64,000 nt of DNA from Emydura subglobosa (Eukaryota > Chordata > Testudines > Chelidae): contig ML679961.1 of assembly GCA_007922225.1 (NCBI GenBank), forward strand, positions 9,791,433-9,855,432, in the 5' to 3' direction. Made by a program: the position numbers and the translations under genes. Positions 11,176 through 21,834 of this stretch are shown piece by piece. Positions within the stretch are counted from its first letter, which is position 1; each line of letters begins with the position of its first letter. Under the pieces are notes generated by a model. The model did not search any database and was not told the origin of the DNA. It was given only the letters and a program-made list of their open reading frames with translations.

Positions 11176-13179
11176 GCTAGATGATGTATCCAGAACCACT
11201 GCGCTGTGTCTTGAGCACGGCTATAAATCCATGCTGCCTAGACAAGAGGACAAATTGTGAACTTGCTGGACCATTTTGTGTCAGACCAATCGATGGGCTA
11301 AATCAATACAAATTAAATCACGGGTCAAGATGTATTTTTTTGTAAGCAGGAATGTAGTTGACAAACCACTTCACACCCAGCCCTTCACTTTGTTTAGTCT
11401 GGCTTTTGTTTGTTTGATCAGGTCTTGAAAGGTCAGGGCCCGACCCCTCTCTCCTTGATGGCAACCAAAACTCCCACTGATTCCAGCCAGAGCAGGATTG
11501 GTTCCATGGCAGCTAAAATCATATTCTAATGACTAACGGGAGTGTGTCAAACTCGACAACTGGTTTTCTGCAGGGAGGAAAGTAAAAATAAATCGTGGCC
11601 ATTCAATCGGATGGCGGGGAAGCTGGTTCAGAGCTGCCAGTGGGAAACTTCGCTTCGGGACCAAGCTTGGAACTGCTACCTTACTCACTGACGTAGTCCC
11701 ACTGACGTCACTGTGCCTACTCACAGTGAATAACGTGAACAGATTGTGGCCTTACATTTGTAGCTAGCAGAGTGCGATGGTGGAAATAGTTATGCTTAAG
11801 CACTGCAGAGTGGACGATACTGATTACATCATTTTTTTCAGGCACCCTAATAGTTGGCTCATGCAGGATCTCCTGATGAGACTCTTGGAGGAAGGAACAG
11901 TGCAGTCAGAGGGAGAGTGTACCTCCACAAAGACAGCAGGATGCCTGAGACAGGCAAAAGAGGCCAGCTCCAGAAGGAAGCAGCGAAATGCTGTCTCACC
12001 AATTGATTGTGAGCCTCGCATTCGATAGGCTGAACAGCTTTGTAAGTGTATGTGTGCACAGACTAGGGCACCAATTCAAGCCCTGCTCATCCATACCTAT
12101 AATAAGACATGGAGTCTCACAGCATGGTAGCCTTGAACAGTCACCTTTGTTTGCTGGAGATATCCTGGAAATCCATCAGAAACCATCAAATGCAGCTAGT
12201 GAATAGGTTAATAATGAGCCCTTAGTGAGAGATGCTATGCAAATCCCTCGCTGATACCTGAAGCAGTTGAGTTGCTCATTACTCAAAGACTCCTTTGTTG
12301 GGAACAAGTAAACAAAATGTTAGTTACATGTGACAGGGCCTGAAAAACATAATATAGTGGGAATCTACTAGCCAGAGGCCAGTAGGAATGATCGGAGGGA
12401 CATGTGCAAGGTTCAGGGGCAATGCCTTAAGTCTTGTCTATGTCAGGAAAATTACCTTTTGCTGAGGGTGCAGTGAGAAACCAGGATTTCTGAAGCTATG
12501 CTCAGCACAGTTTGCCCTGATCTTGCAATGAACCATGTTCACGGCCGACTCAGCTTTGCTTGTTAGTGACCCCCACTGTCAATGATGGTTAATTTGTGGG
12601 TGTAGACAAGCCTAGCGTGAGAAGCCTAGTTCATGCTTTACGTACTCAGCTCCTGAGAAGGCGAGTGTATGGGGATTCCCACCAGGTGTTGTCCCTAAAC
12701 AAACAGTTCAGACCTTTTACTGGTGGAACAGATTGGCAGATGGATGCCCCTAAGCACATTTGCCATATCTGTACATTTTCCTCTCCATTCTTTCCTTTTT
12801 CTCCCCATTTTGTCTTTGTTTTCTCTTTCCCTCCCCACCCCCTGTATTTGGTTTCTTTCCTTTATTTTTATTCGACTCTTTTTCTTGATTGTTTTTGGCT
12901 CCTCTCTGCTTTCCTTGTACTCCAAAAGGTTATGGGCTTCTAGGGTGGAGACATCATCCACAGCCAGGCTAGGACACATGCTTTCACTGGGCAGTGTGTT
13001 GTGAGAACAGAGATGCTACCTTTGGTACACAAACTGCTTCCTGAGCCTGTAGCCTTGGACATATCAGCTACTCCTGTGTCCAGCTATATGGTTCTTGCTA
13101 GTTTCACAGCTGCCCACAAAATTCTCAATGACAGCAGCAAAAAAATAAAAGGGTTTTGGTAATTTCACCCAACTGTTAC
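11176..13179. other. Intergenic DNA without recognised gene
   Basis: Several frames of 60-115 codons overlap one another on both strands with no domain or codon signature. A pyrimidine-rich stretch lies at 12775-12905. I see no exon-like conserved protein. Confidence 0.45.
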
Positions 13180-13191
13180 TTGTTGACAGCT
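13180..13191. repeat. Target-site duplication, left copy (12 bp)
   Basis: TTGTTGACAGCT precedes the Penelope-like insertion and is repeated exactly at 14656-14667. Confidence 0.8.
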
Positions 13192-14655
13192 TCAGAGGGG
13201 TAGCCGTGTTAGTCTGTATACAGCAAAAACAATGAGAGTCCTGTAGCACCTTAAAGACTAACAAATCTCTGCGGGCATAAGCTTTCGTGGGCTGCAACCC
13301 ACTTCGTCAGATGCATGAAATGGAAATCACAGATAGGAGGTATATATATACATCCACAGGTAAGAAACATAACAATGGGGAGGGCAAATGCTGACCAAGT
13401 CAATTCAGTTAGAGTAGATGAGGCCTATTCCTCAGCCTGGACCAGTCCACACAAGAAATCCACTTCCTGGACACTGCAATACAAATAAAGGATGGTCACA
13501 TTAATACCACCCTATACCGAAAACCAACTGACCGCAGTACATACCTTCATGCCTCCAGCTTCCACCCTGCACACATTACATGATCCATTGTCTACAGCCA
13601 CGCCCTAACATACAACTGGATTTGCTCCAATCCCTCAGACAGAGACAAACACCTACAGGATCTCCATAAAACATTCTTAAAACTACAATACCCACCTGGA
13701 GAGGTGAAGAAACAAATTGACAGAGCCAGGCGGGTACCCAGAAGTCACCTACTACAGGACAGACCCAACAAAGACAACAGAACACTACTGGCCATCACCT
13801 TCAGCCCCTAGCTAAAATCTCTCCAACACATCATTAAGGATCTATAACCTATCCTAGCAGATAATCCCTCACTCGCTCAAGCTGTGGGAGGCAGGCCTAT
13901 CCTTGCTTACAGACAGCCCCCCCAACCTGAAGCAAATACTCACCAGCAACCATACACCATACAAGAACAACACTAATCCAGGAACCTGTCCCTGCAACAA
14001 ACCCCGTTGCCAACTCTGCCCGCACTTCGACTCTAGTGACACCATCACAAGTCCTAACCACATCAGCCACACCATCAGGAGCTCATTCACCTGCACATCT
14101 ACTCATGTAATATATGCCATCATGTGCCAGCAATGCCCCTCTGCCGTGTACATTGGCCAAACCGGACTGTCACTACGCAAAAGAATAAATGGACACAAAT
14201 CAGACATAAAAAATGGTATCATCCATAAACTAGTTGGAGAGCACTTCAACCTCCCAGGACACTCTGTAGCTGACTTGAAAGTTGCCATACTTCTACAAAA
14301 AACCTTCAAAAACAGACTTCAGCGAGGAAGTGCAGAGCTGGAACTCATGCAAACTTGACACAATCAGACTGGGTCTGAACATGGACTTGGAATGGTTATC
14401 TCATTACAAGAAGTAATTGCCACTGTTCACACATTCTCACCTTCTGATCAATGGTCGTGAATAGGCCTCATCTACTCTAACTGAATTGACTTGGTTAGCA
14501 CCCGCCCTCCCCATTGTTGTTTCTTATCCTCGGATGTATATATACCCCCTATCTGTGATTTCCATTTCATGCATCTGACAAAGTGGGTTGCAGCCCACGA
14601 AAGCTTATGCCTGCAGAAATGTGTTAGTCTTTAAGGTGCTACAGGACTCTCGTTT
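13192..14655 (+). mobile_element. Penelope-like retroelement copy with inverted arms
   Basis: A 1464-bp insertion bounded by an exact 12-bp target duplication (13180-13191, 14656-14667). The left arm 13234-13430 is the inverse of the right arm 14459-14651, both carrying AAGCTTTCGTGGGCTGCA-type text. Between the arms lies the 3' coding part. The left end extends about 40 bases beyond the arm (GGGGTAGCCGTGTTAGTC), a stretch missing on the right. Inverted terminal copies are a known form of Penelope-like insertions. Confidence 0.85.
13450..14358 (+). pseudogene. Penelope-like polyprotein, C-terminal remnant with GIY-YIG domain
   Basis: In the intact family one protein joins a reverse transcriptase to a GIY-YIG endonuclease that nicks the target. 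Here only the end of the reverse transcriptase is readable (IHFLDTAIQIKDG and LYRKPTDRSTYLHASSFHP around 13465-13590), followed by stops near 13580 and 13810. From 13903 the frame is open for 151 codons: a cysteine cluster CPCNKPRCQLC, then the nuclease core VIYAIMCQQC and AVYIGQTG, the arginine helix LRKRINGHK, and GEHFNLPGHS, ending at 14358. The polymerase catalytic motif lies upstream of the truncated end and is absent. The nuclease residues look intact, but without the polymerase and with stops in the linker it is a dead copy. Confidence 0.8.
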
Positions 14656-14667
14656 TTGTTGACAGCT
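14656..14667. repeat. Target-site duplication, right copy (12 bp)
   Basis: Exact repeat of 13180-13191. Confidence 0.8.
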
Positions 14668-15583
14668 GATGCTCTGGAGCTGGCTGCAGACTGAGACAGA
14701 CAGCACTGTATGGGATCACACCTGGGAAAGCAACCCACACACTCCGCAGAGCTAGACACTTTGTGTGAGTTTATACTAAAGTTTAAGTGCTGCAGTTTGC
14801 AGATTTTGATGACTTATGCCTTCCCCTCAAAAAACACTTGCCAAGAAAAGTTTCCTACTGTCCATTGGCATGTAGTCAAGTGGATTTTTCAAGCCCTGCA
14901 TATGGTTACTGTCAGAGTAGGTCTACACTGCTATTGCTAGTTGTGACACAGATGCCCATCAGGGGCAACAGGCAAAGAGTTCACTGTTCTTTACAAGCAG
15001 CTCCTGTTTCAGACCTGACAAACTCACTACACCTAATGCACCATTTTCATGGTCTATATTCACGATGGGTAGCATGTGAGGTTTCTCCTGAAAGCTTGTA
15101 ACTTATCAGTACTCATAATCATTGTGAGATGTGTACGGGTAATATTTAAAGAACAGAGTAACCATAGTACATGAAAATTATGCCTTGTAGTCTTGGAGTA
15201 AAAGTTAAGCCTTGTGTACAGTAGCACTTATGCTGGCAAAACTTTCGTCACACTAGTTATGATTTAACATGGTTGTAAACTGTTGCATAGACAGGGAACA
15301 AACATTTGCACCTAAGGTTAAACACAAAAAAGAACAAACACCTTGTTCGTTGTGTACACTGTCATCTCCAATCATGTTAGTCAACCTGTTAAAACATGGT
15401 TAGCAATTATAGTGTAAACAAAATCGATGAAGGCAAAAGGCAACCTTTAACTGTAGCTTACCATAAACTCCTATGGGTGCAGCTTTGTCTGCACCAGGAG
15501 AGCCCCTGTTGGGTTGCACATACACTGGGAAAATTGGAACCCTCTGTGTCTTCACTGGTGCAACTCTGCTGGTGAGCACAGGA
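14668..15583. other. Intergenic DNA before the Harbinger element
   Basis: No gene recognised. A GTCTACACT word near 14919 hints at a further decayed MITE, but no partner end was found. Confidence 0.4.
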
Positions 15584-15883
15584 TTAGGGCTTGTCTACAA
15601 TACAGAATTTTGTCAACGTAAGTTACTCTGACAATCAAAAAGCACCATAATTACATTGCTTGTGCATGCTCACCCAATGCTCCTTCTGTCAGCAGAGCAC
15701 GTCCACAGTTGATGCTCTAGCATTGACAGTGAGAGCAGTGCACTGTAGGTGGCTATCCCAGTGTGCAACTCACCACCTTCTACGGCTAGGACTAGTGGGA
15801 AGGTGGAGAGGATCGCAGTGCATCAGGGCTGTGGGCTCAACGTCCCATGATGCAGTTTTTATCTTGCACTGCTCTCCACTGTT

Positions 15884-16060
15884 GTGGTCTCTGTTATGAA
15901 CAAATCGCCGGTGGTCATGCAGTATATCATGATCTCCCAATCTGAACAGGAATCAGAGATGCCTGACCTGCTGTGTGCCATGGAAAGAAACAGCACCAGA
16001 TTACTTCTGGCATTCATGGAGCAGCTGCACATGGTAGATGAGAAATCAGAAATAAACAGT
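15884..16060 (+). pseudogene. Possible N-terminal remnant of the Harbinger transposase
   Basis: An open frame in which a glutamate-rich text and LLLAFMEQLHMVDE resemble the region upstream of Harbinger DDE domains. It is cut off from the rest by the LTR insertion that follows. Assignment is by position and weak resemblance only. Confidence 0.4.
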
Positions 16061-16735
16061 GCAGGGGGAAAGGTCCGTTTGTAAGATACAGGAGGTCAAT
16101 GAGGCAGTGATGAGGCTTACTTTATTAACTAAAAGATTTTATTTTAACAAAAAGATAGGAAAGGTGGAAAAGAACCCCCCTTGCTCCAAAGGTATAAAAT
16201 GCACCAATTACAGGGGGTCTGTGAAACTTACAATCAACAACAGCTAACAGCTGAGAACCAGCAGCTAACAAGTAACAATATCTGATTGACAAGCAACAAG
16301 TAACAAGTAGCAACTCACAAGTATCAAACAACAGTGTTCAATTAACAAGTAACAAACTACAAAGAGATTATACTTACAAAGATTAAGCAAGGATACATTA
16401 CGTTGGCCAGTTTCAGTTCACGTTTGCTTTAAATTCTGCAAACGGGGGAGAGCCGCTGTGGATGATCAGTTCACAGCAAAGCAAGCTAGGGAAGATGCAT
16501 CAGCCCGCCAAACCGACACACCCAGGAGATACACAAGGTGCCAGGTGAGATTCAGTTTCTCTCCCCCTTTTGCTACCTGAGTTTAAACTTTTATAGTTTC
16601 CTGTGGTCAGCAGGGCTAAGCTCCATTGGTGGCTATTTGCTGCATGACCTTTTAAGGTCATGGCTCAGTGTTTAGCCAACCAGGTGTTCATGATTTTCCC
16701 AGGCAGAGGCTGACCAGGTATGTGTGGGACGTGCG
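16060..16735 (-). mobile_element. Antisense solo LTR inside the Harbinger element
   Basis: Read on the minus strand, the block has a TATA box (ACTATAAAAG, 16588-16597), a long transcribed-type part, and an AATAAA signal at 16121-16126 close to its end. A degenerate AACAAGTAAC tandem repeat fills 16250-16370. No retroviral gene is attached. Boundaries are approximate, and no target duplication was resolved. It separates the two parts of the transposase. Confidence 0.55.
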
Positions 16736-16780
16736 GTTGTACTGCTGAGTCAACCCTCCCCATGCTGCTTCTAGGGTGGC

Positions 16781-17745
16781 ATGGATATAGTGGCGTGGCA
16801 AACGCCATTTTATAATTCTGTTCCCACAGTAGACTGTCACTTTTGGGCTCAGGAAACAAGCACTGAGTGGTGGGATCGCATTGTTATGCAGGTCTGGGAT
16901 GAAGAGCAGTGGCTGCAGAATCTTTGGCTGCAGAAAGCTACCTTCCTGGAACTGTGTGTGGGGCTTGCCCCAGCTCTGAGGCACAAGGACACCAAAATGA
17001 GAGCTGTCATCTTGGTGGAGAAGCAAGTGGCGATCGCCGCGTGGAAGATGGCAACTTCAGACTGCTGCTGGTCAGTCGTGAATCAGTTTGGAGTTGGGAA
17101 GTCCACCATTGGGGCTGCGTTAACACAAGTGTGCAGGGCCATTAACTGCATTCTGCTACGAAGGACTCTGACTCTTGGAAATGTGTGTGAAATAATGAAT
17201 GGCTTTGTGGCAATGGGATTCCTTAACTGTGGCAGGGCAGTAGATGACACTCATATCCCAATATTGGCCCTGGATCATCTTACAATGGAGTACATCAATA
17301 GAAAGGGGTACTTCTTTATTGGTATTGCAGGTGCTTGTGGATCACCGTGGGTGTTTCACTGACATCAGTACAGGGTGGTCAGGGAAGGTGCATGACACAC
17401 ATCTTCAGGAATACTGGCCTATACAGAAAACTGCAAGCAGGGACTCTTTTGCCAGACCAGAAGATTCCAATGGTGAATGTTGAAGTGCCCATAGTGATCC
17501 TGGGAGACCCAGCCTACCCCTTACTCCCATGGCTCATGAAGCCTTATACAGGAAACCTGGACAGCAGCAAGGAGTGCTTCAAAAATAGGCTAAGCCGGTG
17601 CAGAATGACTGTAGGAGGTGCATTTGGCAGATTAAAAGCTCGCTGGTGCTGCCTTTATGGCAGGTTAGATCTAAATGGGAAAAATATTCCTACGGTCATA
17701 GCAGCCTGCTGTGTGCTCCATAATATTTGTGAGGCTAAGAGTGAA
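16781..17745 (+). pseudogene. Harbinger DDE transposase, frameshifted
   Basis: The protein belongs to the family whose host-derived member is HARBI1; it cuts and pastes the element. The first frame (16781-17362) contains TSTEWWDRIVMQVW, VAIAAWKMA, FGVGKSTIGA and VDDTHIPI, the last carrying the first catalytic aspartate. Near 17320 the reading passes to another frame (LVDHRGCFTDISTGWSGKVHD) and near 17390 to a third (17335-17769) with VILGDPAYPLLPWLM, the second aspartate, and then GGAFGRLKARWCCLYGR and CCVLHNICEAK. In relatives the third acid precedes this AFGRLKARW block as EC or ER; here it reads GG. With two frameshifts and a lost acid it is inactive. It ends where the Penelope fold-back begins. 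Confidence 0.85.
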
Positions 17746-17748
17746 AAC

Positions 17749-18177
17749 GAGAGTCCTGTAGCACCTTAAAGACTAACAAATTCCTGTGGGCATAAGGTTT
17801 CGTGGGCTGTAACCCACTGCAACCCCTTCATGAAATGGAAATCACAGATAGGAGTGTGCAAAGGAGTGTGTGCAAACTTGACACAATCAGACTGGGTCTG
17901 AACAGGGACTTGGAATGGTTATCTCATTACAAGAAGTAACTGTCACTGTTCACATATTCTCACCTTCTAATCCAGGTTGTGAATAGGCCTCATCTACTCT
18001 AACTGAATTGACTTGGTTAGCACTTGCCCTCCCCATTGTTATGTTTCTTACCCTTGGATGTATATATATACCTCCTATCTGTGATTTCCATTTCATGCAT
18101 CTGACGAAGTGGGTTGCAGCCCACGAAAGCTTATGTCCGCAGAAATTTGTTAGTCTTTAAGGTGCTACAGGACTCTC
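17749..18177. mobile_element. Fold-back Penelope-like derivative
   Basis: Left arm 17749 to about 17860 is the inverse of the right arm, about 18072-18177, with the same text as the 13192-14655 element. Between the arms only the last coding bases and the 3' region are left (GTGCAAACTTGACACAATCA). The complete coding part is gone. It lies between the convergent transposase and Myb/SANT genes of the Harbinger element. Confidence 0.75.
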
Positions 18178-18181
18178 GTTG

Positions 18182-19676
18182 TTTTTACTTTTAACATGCA
18201 CTCCTGGCCCATTAAAATTCGTTCCTGGCTCTCCTTTCTGTCCTGCTTGTTTATTTTATAATTTTCTTTTAAAGTCTCTCTCCACACCCTGAGTTCTTGG
18301 TTTTCGGCCTCTGAGGATTGGAGCATCTCTCAGAACATGTCCTTTTTGCTCCTCCTCGGTTGCTTCCTTATCTGGTGGAGGCACTCCGACGGCATGTAGG
18401 GCCTCATCTGCAGAAGCACAAGAAACAATAAACAGAAGCATGATTGTTAGTGCACCCACAGCATCGAAGCATTATAACAAAATACACTTCTTTTTAAATA
18501 CGAATCAGTTTCTCTCTGTCCCTTGGCAAGCACACAGCTCGGTGAACGCCCTAAACATAGTGAGTTCAGCCTGGGGAGTGCTCAAGATGGGGCAAAGGGT
18601 CTAGGTATTTTTTTTAAGGAGATCACTTCAGGCAACTAGGGACAACATTGTAAATTCTTCCACCATTTTCCACAGGTGGGGGCCATAGAAGCCGATGTCT
18701 CACTCCTGAAGGTAAGTAAGGATGCCAGCAGGGGTGTGCATGAAGGGGGGCAAGCAGGGGCATGGGCCTCTCCAATGATCGTCGGGGGCACAGAACTCCT
18801 CTGGCCCCAGGGGCCGGGAAGAGCAATCCCCTCCCAGACGTGGGGTACAGAAAGTGCTCTTCCAAAAGGGGTCAAATTTAAATTTCTGTGCATGCCCCTG
18901 GATACAAGGGTGCACCTACTGCATGCGAGTGGCTTCAGACTGGGTGCATACGCTGCTTGCGTGTGTGCCGCTTTGGTCCCTGCACAAGTGATTATCGAGT
19001 GGCGCAGGAAAGTTTCCTGCAATGAGGGAAGGAACAAAGCAGCTTTGCCAAGGAACCTTCGGCAGAGGATTGGCGTTACCTCCAGGAAAGTTGACTAGAG
19101 ATCTCTCTGGAGGAGTCCCATGAAATCTCAGTGTGCATTAACACACTTTTTTACTGCACTGCTTAGCTGCACAGGGCAATAGGAAGCACATGCAAACACA
19201 GCTAGTCTTGTACATTTCTATCCCTTCACCCACTTCTGGAATATAACAAGGCAAAGGACAGCTCTACCTCATATAACTGAGCAGCATCAACTCCAGATCA
19301 CTTACCAGAGCTCCTGTCTGCTGCATCATACCCGCTGAAGTATCCACAGAGCTCTTGAGGGTGGAAGTTGAGTCACCGCTGAGGATGGCATCAAGCTCCT
19401 TATAGAAGAAGTAGATCTTCGGCACAGCACCAGAATGACTATTTGACTCCATTGCCTTCTGGTATGCCTGCCTCAGCTCCTTTATCTTTGGTACTGATGC
19501 ATCTCCTGTTCGTAGCCCTTCTCCAAAGTGCCATGAGAAATCTGACCATAGGTATTGAAGTTCTTACGGCTGGAACAGAGCTGGGACTGCACAGCTTTCT
19601 CTCCCCTTATGTTCAGCAGATCTAACAACTTCGGTGTGCCCCAAGCGGGAGAGCATTTGCTGCGTGGAGCCGCCAT
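18182..19676 (-). pseudogene. Harbinger-associated Myb/SANT-like protein, broken
   Basis: Harbinger elements carry a second gene for a DNA-binding protein that helps the transposase enter the nucleus and bind the ends. On the minus strand 19676-19482 reads MAAPRSKCSPAW, then LLDLLNIRGEKAVQSQL and NFNTYGQISHGTLEKGYEQ, the tri-helical Myb/SANT-like domain. It is interrupted at about 19480 and resumes in 19452-19264 with PKIYFFYKELDAIL, the acidic stretch that follows the domain in relatives. A charged tail (SSEAENQELRVW, NKQDRKESQERI) can be read at about 18350-18200 after one stop. The middle (18600-19260) appears filled by other repeat sequence or an intron. Not functional. Confidence 0.65.
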
Positions 19677-20185
19677 GGTCAGCTGGGAAGATGCAATGTG
19701 AGTTCTTCATGCTGAGCAAACAGAAAGTGGAATTTCAAAAATTCCCAGGCCTTTAAAGGGGGAAGGGTGGGCGGATGGCTGTACTGGGGTGCAGGACAGT
19801 GGAGTTCGATCGGCTGACCAGAGCGGTCAGGATGGGCATTGTGGGACACCTTCTGGAGGTCAGTTACGGCGACATATCCAAGCACAGTGTCTACACTGAC
19901 ACTTCGTCGATACAACTTTGCCAGAAAAAGCTCCATGTCTCTCGTTGTGGTGGTTTTATTTTGTCAGCAAAGCAGGAGAGTTTTGTTGGTGGAGAAAGCA
20001 TTGGAATGTGTACACCTCCACTGTTTGTTGACAAAAGCTGACTTTTGTCAACAAAAGTCTGTAGTGTAGCCAAGGCCTTACAGACCACAGTAGTAAAAAC
20101 ATCTGAGCCCTGTCTACACTATAACTTCCACTAGCGGAGGAGAATTACAGCTCCCAATTATCCTAAAGTAGATGTGACCTTAGAG

Positions 20186-20552
20186 CAGTGATACTCAGAC
20201 TGAGGCTCGTGAGCCACAAGTGGCTCTTTACTATGTCTCCTGAGGTTTTCTGAAGCCCATATTAAAACACAATGTGATTTAATTATTAACCAAGCTAAGT
20301 TATTAGCTAATTAGGATGCTTTTACTATGTTATTAACTAATTGTAGTTAATAAAATAATAATTTGTGGTCAGTCATTTTGCTGTGAGAATAATATATATA
20401 TAAACTAAATATTGCCCCAGTCACACTATTTAAATATGAATATATAGTACTACAGTAAATGAAACAATGAATTCACATGACTGTGGCTCTTTTGGGTAAT
20501 GCTGATTGCTAATTTGGCTCTTGAGCCAGTAAGGTCTGAGAATCACTCACTG
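20186..20552. mobile_element. Non-autonomous hAT-type element
   Basis: Ends CAGTGATACTCAGACTGAG and GGTCTGAGAATCACTCACTG are inverted copies. Flanking CCTTAGAG (20178-20185) and CCTTGGAG (20553-20560) agree at 7 of 8 positions. AT-rich interior of 367 bp in total, no coding frame. Confidence 0.8.
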
Positions 20553-21099
20553 CCTTGGAGTCTTGTAGCAATGTGCAGTGCTCATACATAGTGAGCATAA
20601 CCTCTGGCTAATTGGTTAGATCTCCTTTACTGCACAGGCATCAATAGGCAGACACACTGGCATCAAATATTTGTATACAATTCTAAGTACTTGCTTTAAA
20701 TTTCTCTCCTGTAATGATGCATAGGGTCAGTAAAATCAGACTGGAAAAAAAAATCCAAACCACATCTCCCATCTATAAATTGTTTATTAGATTCAGTGAC
20801 AAGGTTAAGGGTTTTTAAAAGTGATTTGAAATTTTTAAATTGAACACAGAGCGAAGCCTGAAGCCAGATATTAAAAAAAAAAAAAAAAAAAAAAAAAGTG
20901 GTGGCAGAAGCAATTCTAAAAGGTCCAACAAATCCAGGCTTGAGTAGAAATTGAAAAACAAGATTCTTACATCTAGTATATCACAATGTGACCAAAAAAG
21001 GAAAGGGAGGGAAGGCAGATTGTTCCAAGCTCACAATCAGCAGGTCGGTCCACATAGTTATTGTAATTCTTGATTGTTAGGGTGTGGTTTTTTAAAATC
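20553..21099. other. AT-rich intergenic DNA with a poly-A run
   Basis: Includes 25 consecutive A at 20873-20897. No gene or clear element end is seen. Confidence 0.5.
20873..20897 (+). repeat. Poly-A tract (25 bases)
   Basis: Uninterrupted A run. It may be the tail of an old retroposon, but no body is recognised upstream. Confidence 0.8.
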
Positions 21100-21485
21100 C
21101 AATATAGTTATACAGGTACAACTCCCAGTGTGGATGCAGTTATGCCAGTGTAAAGTTACCATATACCAGGATAGCTTATTTATATCTAGGAAGCCATAAA
21201 CAGTGTGGCCTAATGGACAAAGCATTGGACAGGCAGGCAGCAGGCCCCCTGGGTTCAATTACTGGCTCTGCCACTGGCCTGTTGGGTGACCTTGAGCAAG
21301 TCACTTTGCCTCTCTGAACCTCAGTTTCCTCATCTGTAACAAGGGGATAATGATAGTCGCCTGCTTTTTAAGCACTCTGAGATCTATGATAAAAAGCACT
21401 ACATATGAGCTGGACATAACTATTATACTAGTGGAGCGGCATCCTCACCAAGAAGGGAGGTAACTATACTGGTATAGCTAAAGTG
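21100..21485. mobile_element. MITE split by a SINE
   Basis: Left part (ATACAGGTACAACTCCCAGT) and right part (GGTAACTATACTGGTATAGC) are halves of a palindromic element with alternating TATACTGGTATA-type words. A related text occurs at 40180-40400. The SINE at 21200-21413 lies between the halves. Confidence 0.5.
21200..21413 (+). repeat. tRNA-derived CORE-SINE (MIR-like)
   Basis: An A-box-like GTGGCCTAATGGACAAAG is followed about 45 bases on by a B-box-like GGGTTCAATTAC. Then come the core words TGACCTTGAGCAAGTCACTT, CTCAGTTTCCTCATCTGTAA and GGATAATGATAG, which are those of MIR-type CORE-SINEs. It lies inside an older MITE, which dates it as the younger insertion. Confidence 0.75.
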
Positions 21486-21834
21486 TTACAACTTCTATCT
21501 GTAGACCAGTCAAGACAAAGTGGACTGAGAGGCACTCTCTCTCTCCTGAGATAGGTAGTGGGTATTGGCAGAGAATAGCATCCCCAATCTGCTGAAGCTC
21601 AGTGAAACAGCTCAAATGTGCTTTTAAAGACCTGTGATTAGCAGAATCCTCCAACCTTCTCATTCTGCAGCTCGCTTCATCAGGGCAAGATCCTTCTAGG
21701 GGTCACCCAGCCTGACAACGTCTTGACCCCCGCAGCTCAGGGTCTCACCACATTTGTTCTGTGGACGCAGATATGGCTCTGCAGAACATTGGAGCCCCCA
21801 TATGCCACAGCATGGGAATCCTGTTGGGGGGTCT

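Larger units (their letters stand above)
15587..20077. mobile_element. Near full-length Harbinger (PIF) DNA transposon
   Basis: The left end GGGCTTGTCTACAATACAG and the inverse of the right end (CTGTAGTGTAGCCAAGGCC) match for about 19 bases and remain similar further in (TTTTGTCAAC words in both). TTA flanks both sides (15584-15586 and 20078-20080), the usual 3-bp Harbinger duplication. Inside are the two genes expected of the superfamily: a DDE transposase on the + strand and a Myb/SANT-like protein on the minus strand, convergent. Both are broken. Two later insertions lie inside: an antisense LTR (about 16060-16735) and a Penelope fold-back (17749-18177). The 2405, 44246, 45050 and 55070 MITEs share its ends. 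Confidence 0.85.

Noticed and set aside
13903..14358. GIY-YIG frame as an independent nuclease gene
   Set aside because: It lies within a Penelope-like copy with target duplication and inverted arms.
16250..16370. AACAAGTAAC array as a CRISPR-like or satellite array
   Set aside because: No spacers of even length, units degenerate, and it lies within an LTR-like block of a vertebrate genome.
16781..17769. Transposase frames as a domesticated HARBI1-like gene
   Set aside because: Two frameshifts, a lost catalytic acid, and intact transposon ends with TTA duplication around it.
21200..21280. A possible tRNA gene from the A-box and B-box words
   Set aside because: No tRNA fold; the following core words show that it is a SINE.
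1..21800. A search for the upstream neighbour of KTN1 (TBPL2 in human)
   Set aside because: No TBP-like protein text or exon was seen in any frame.
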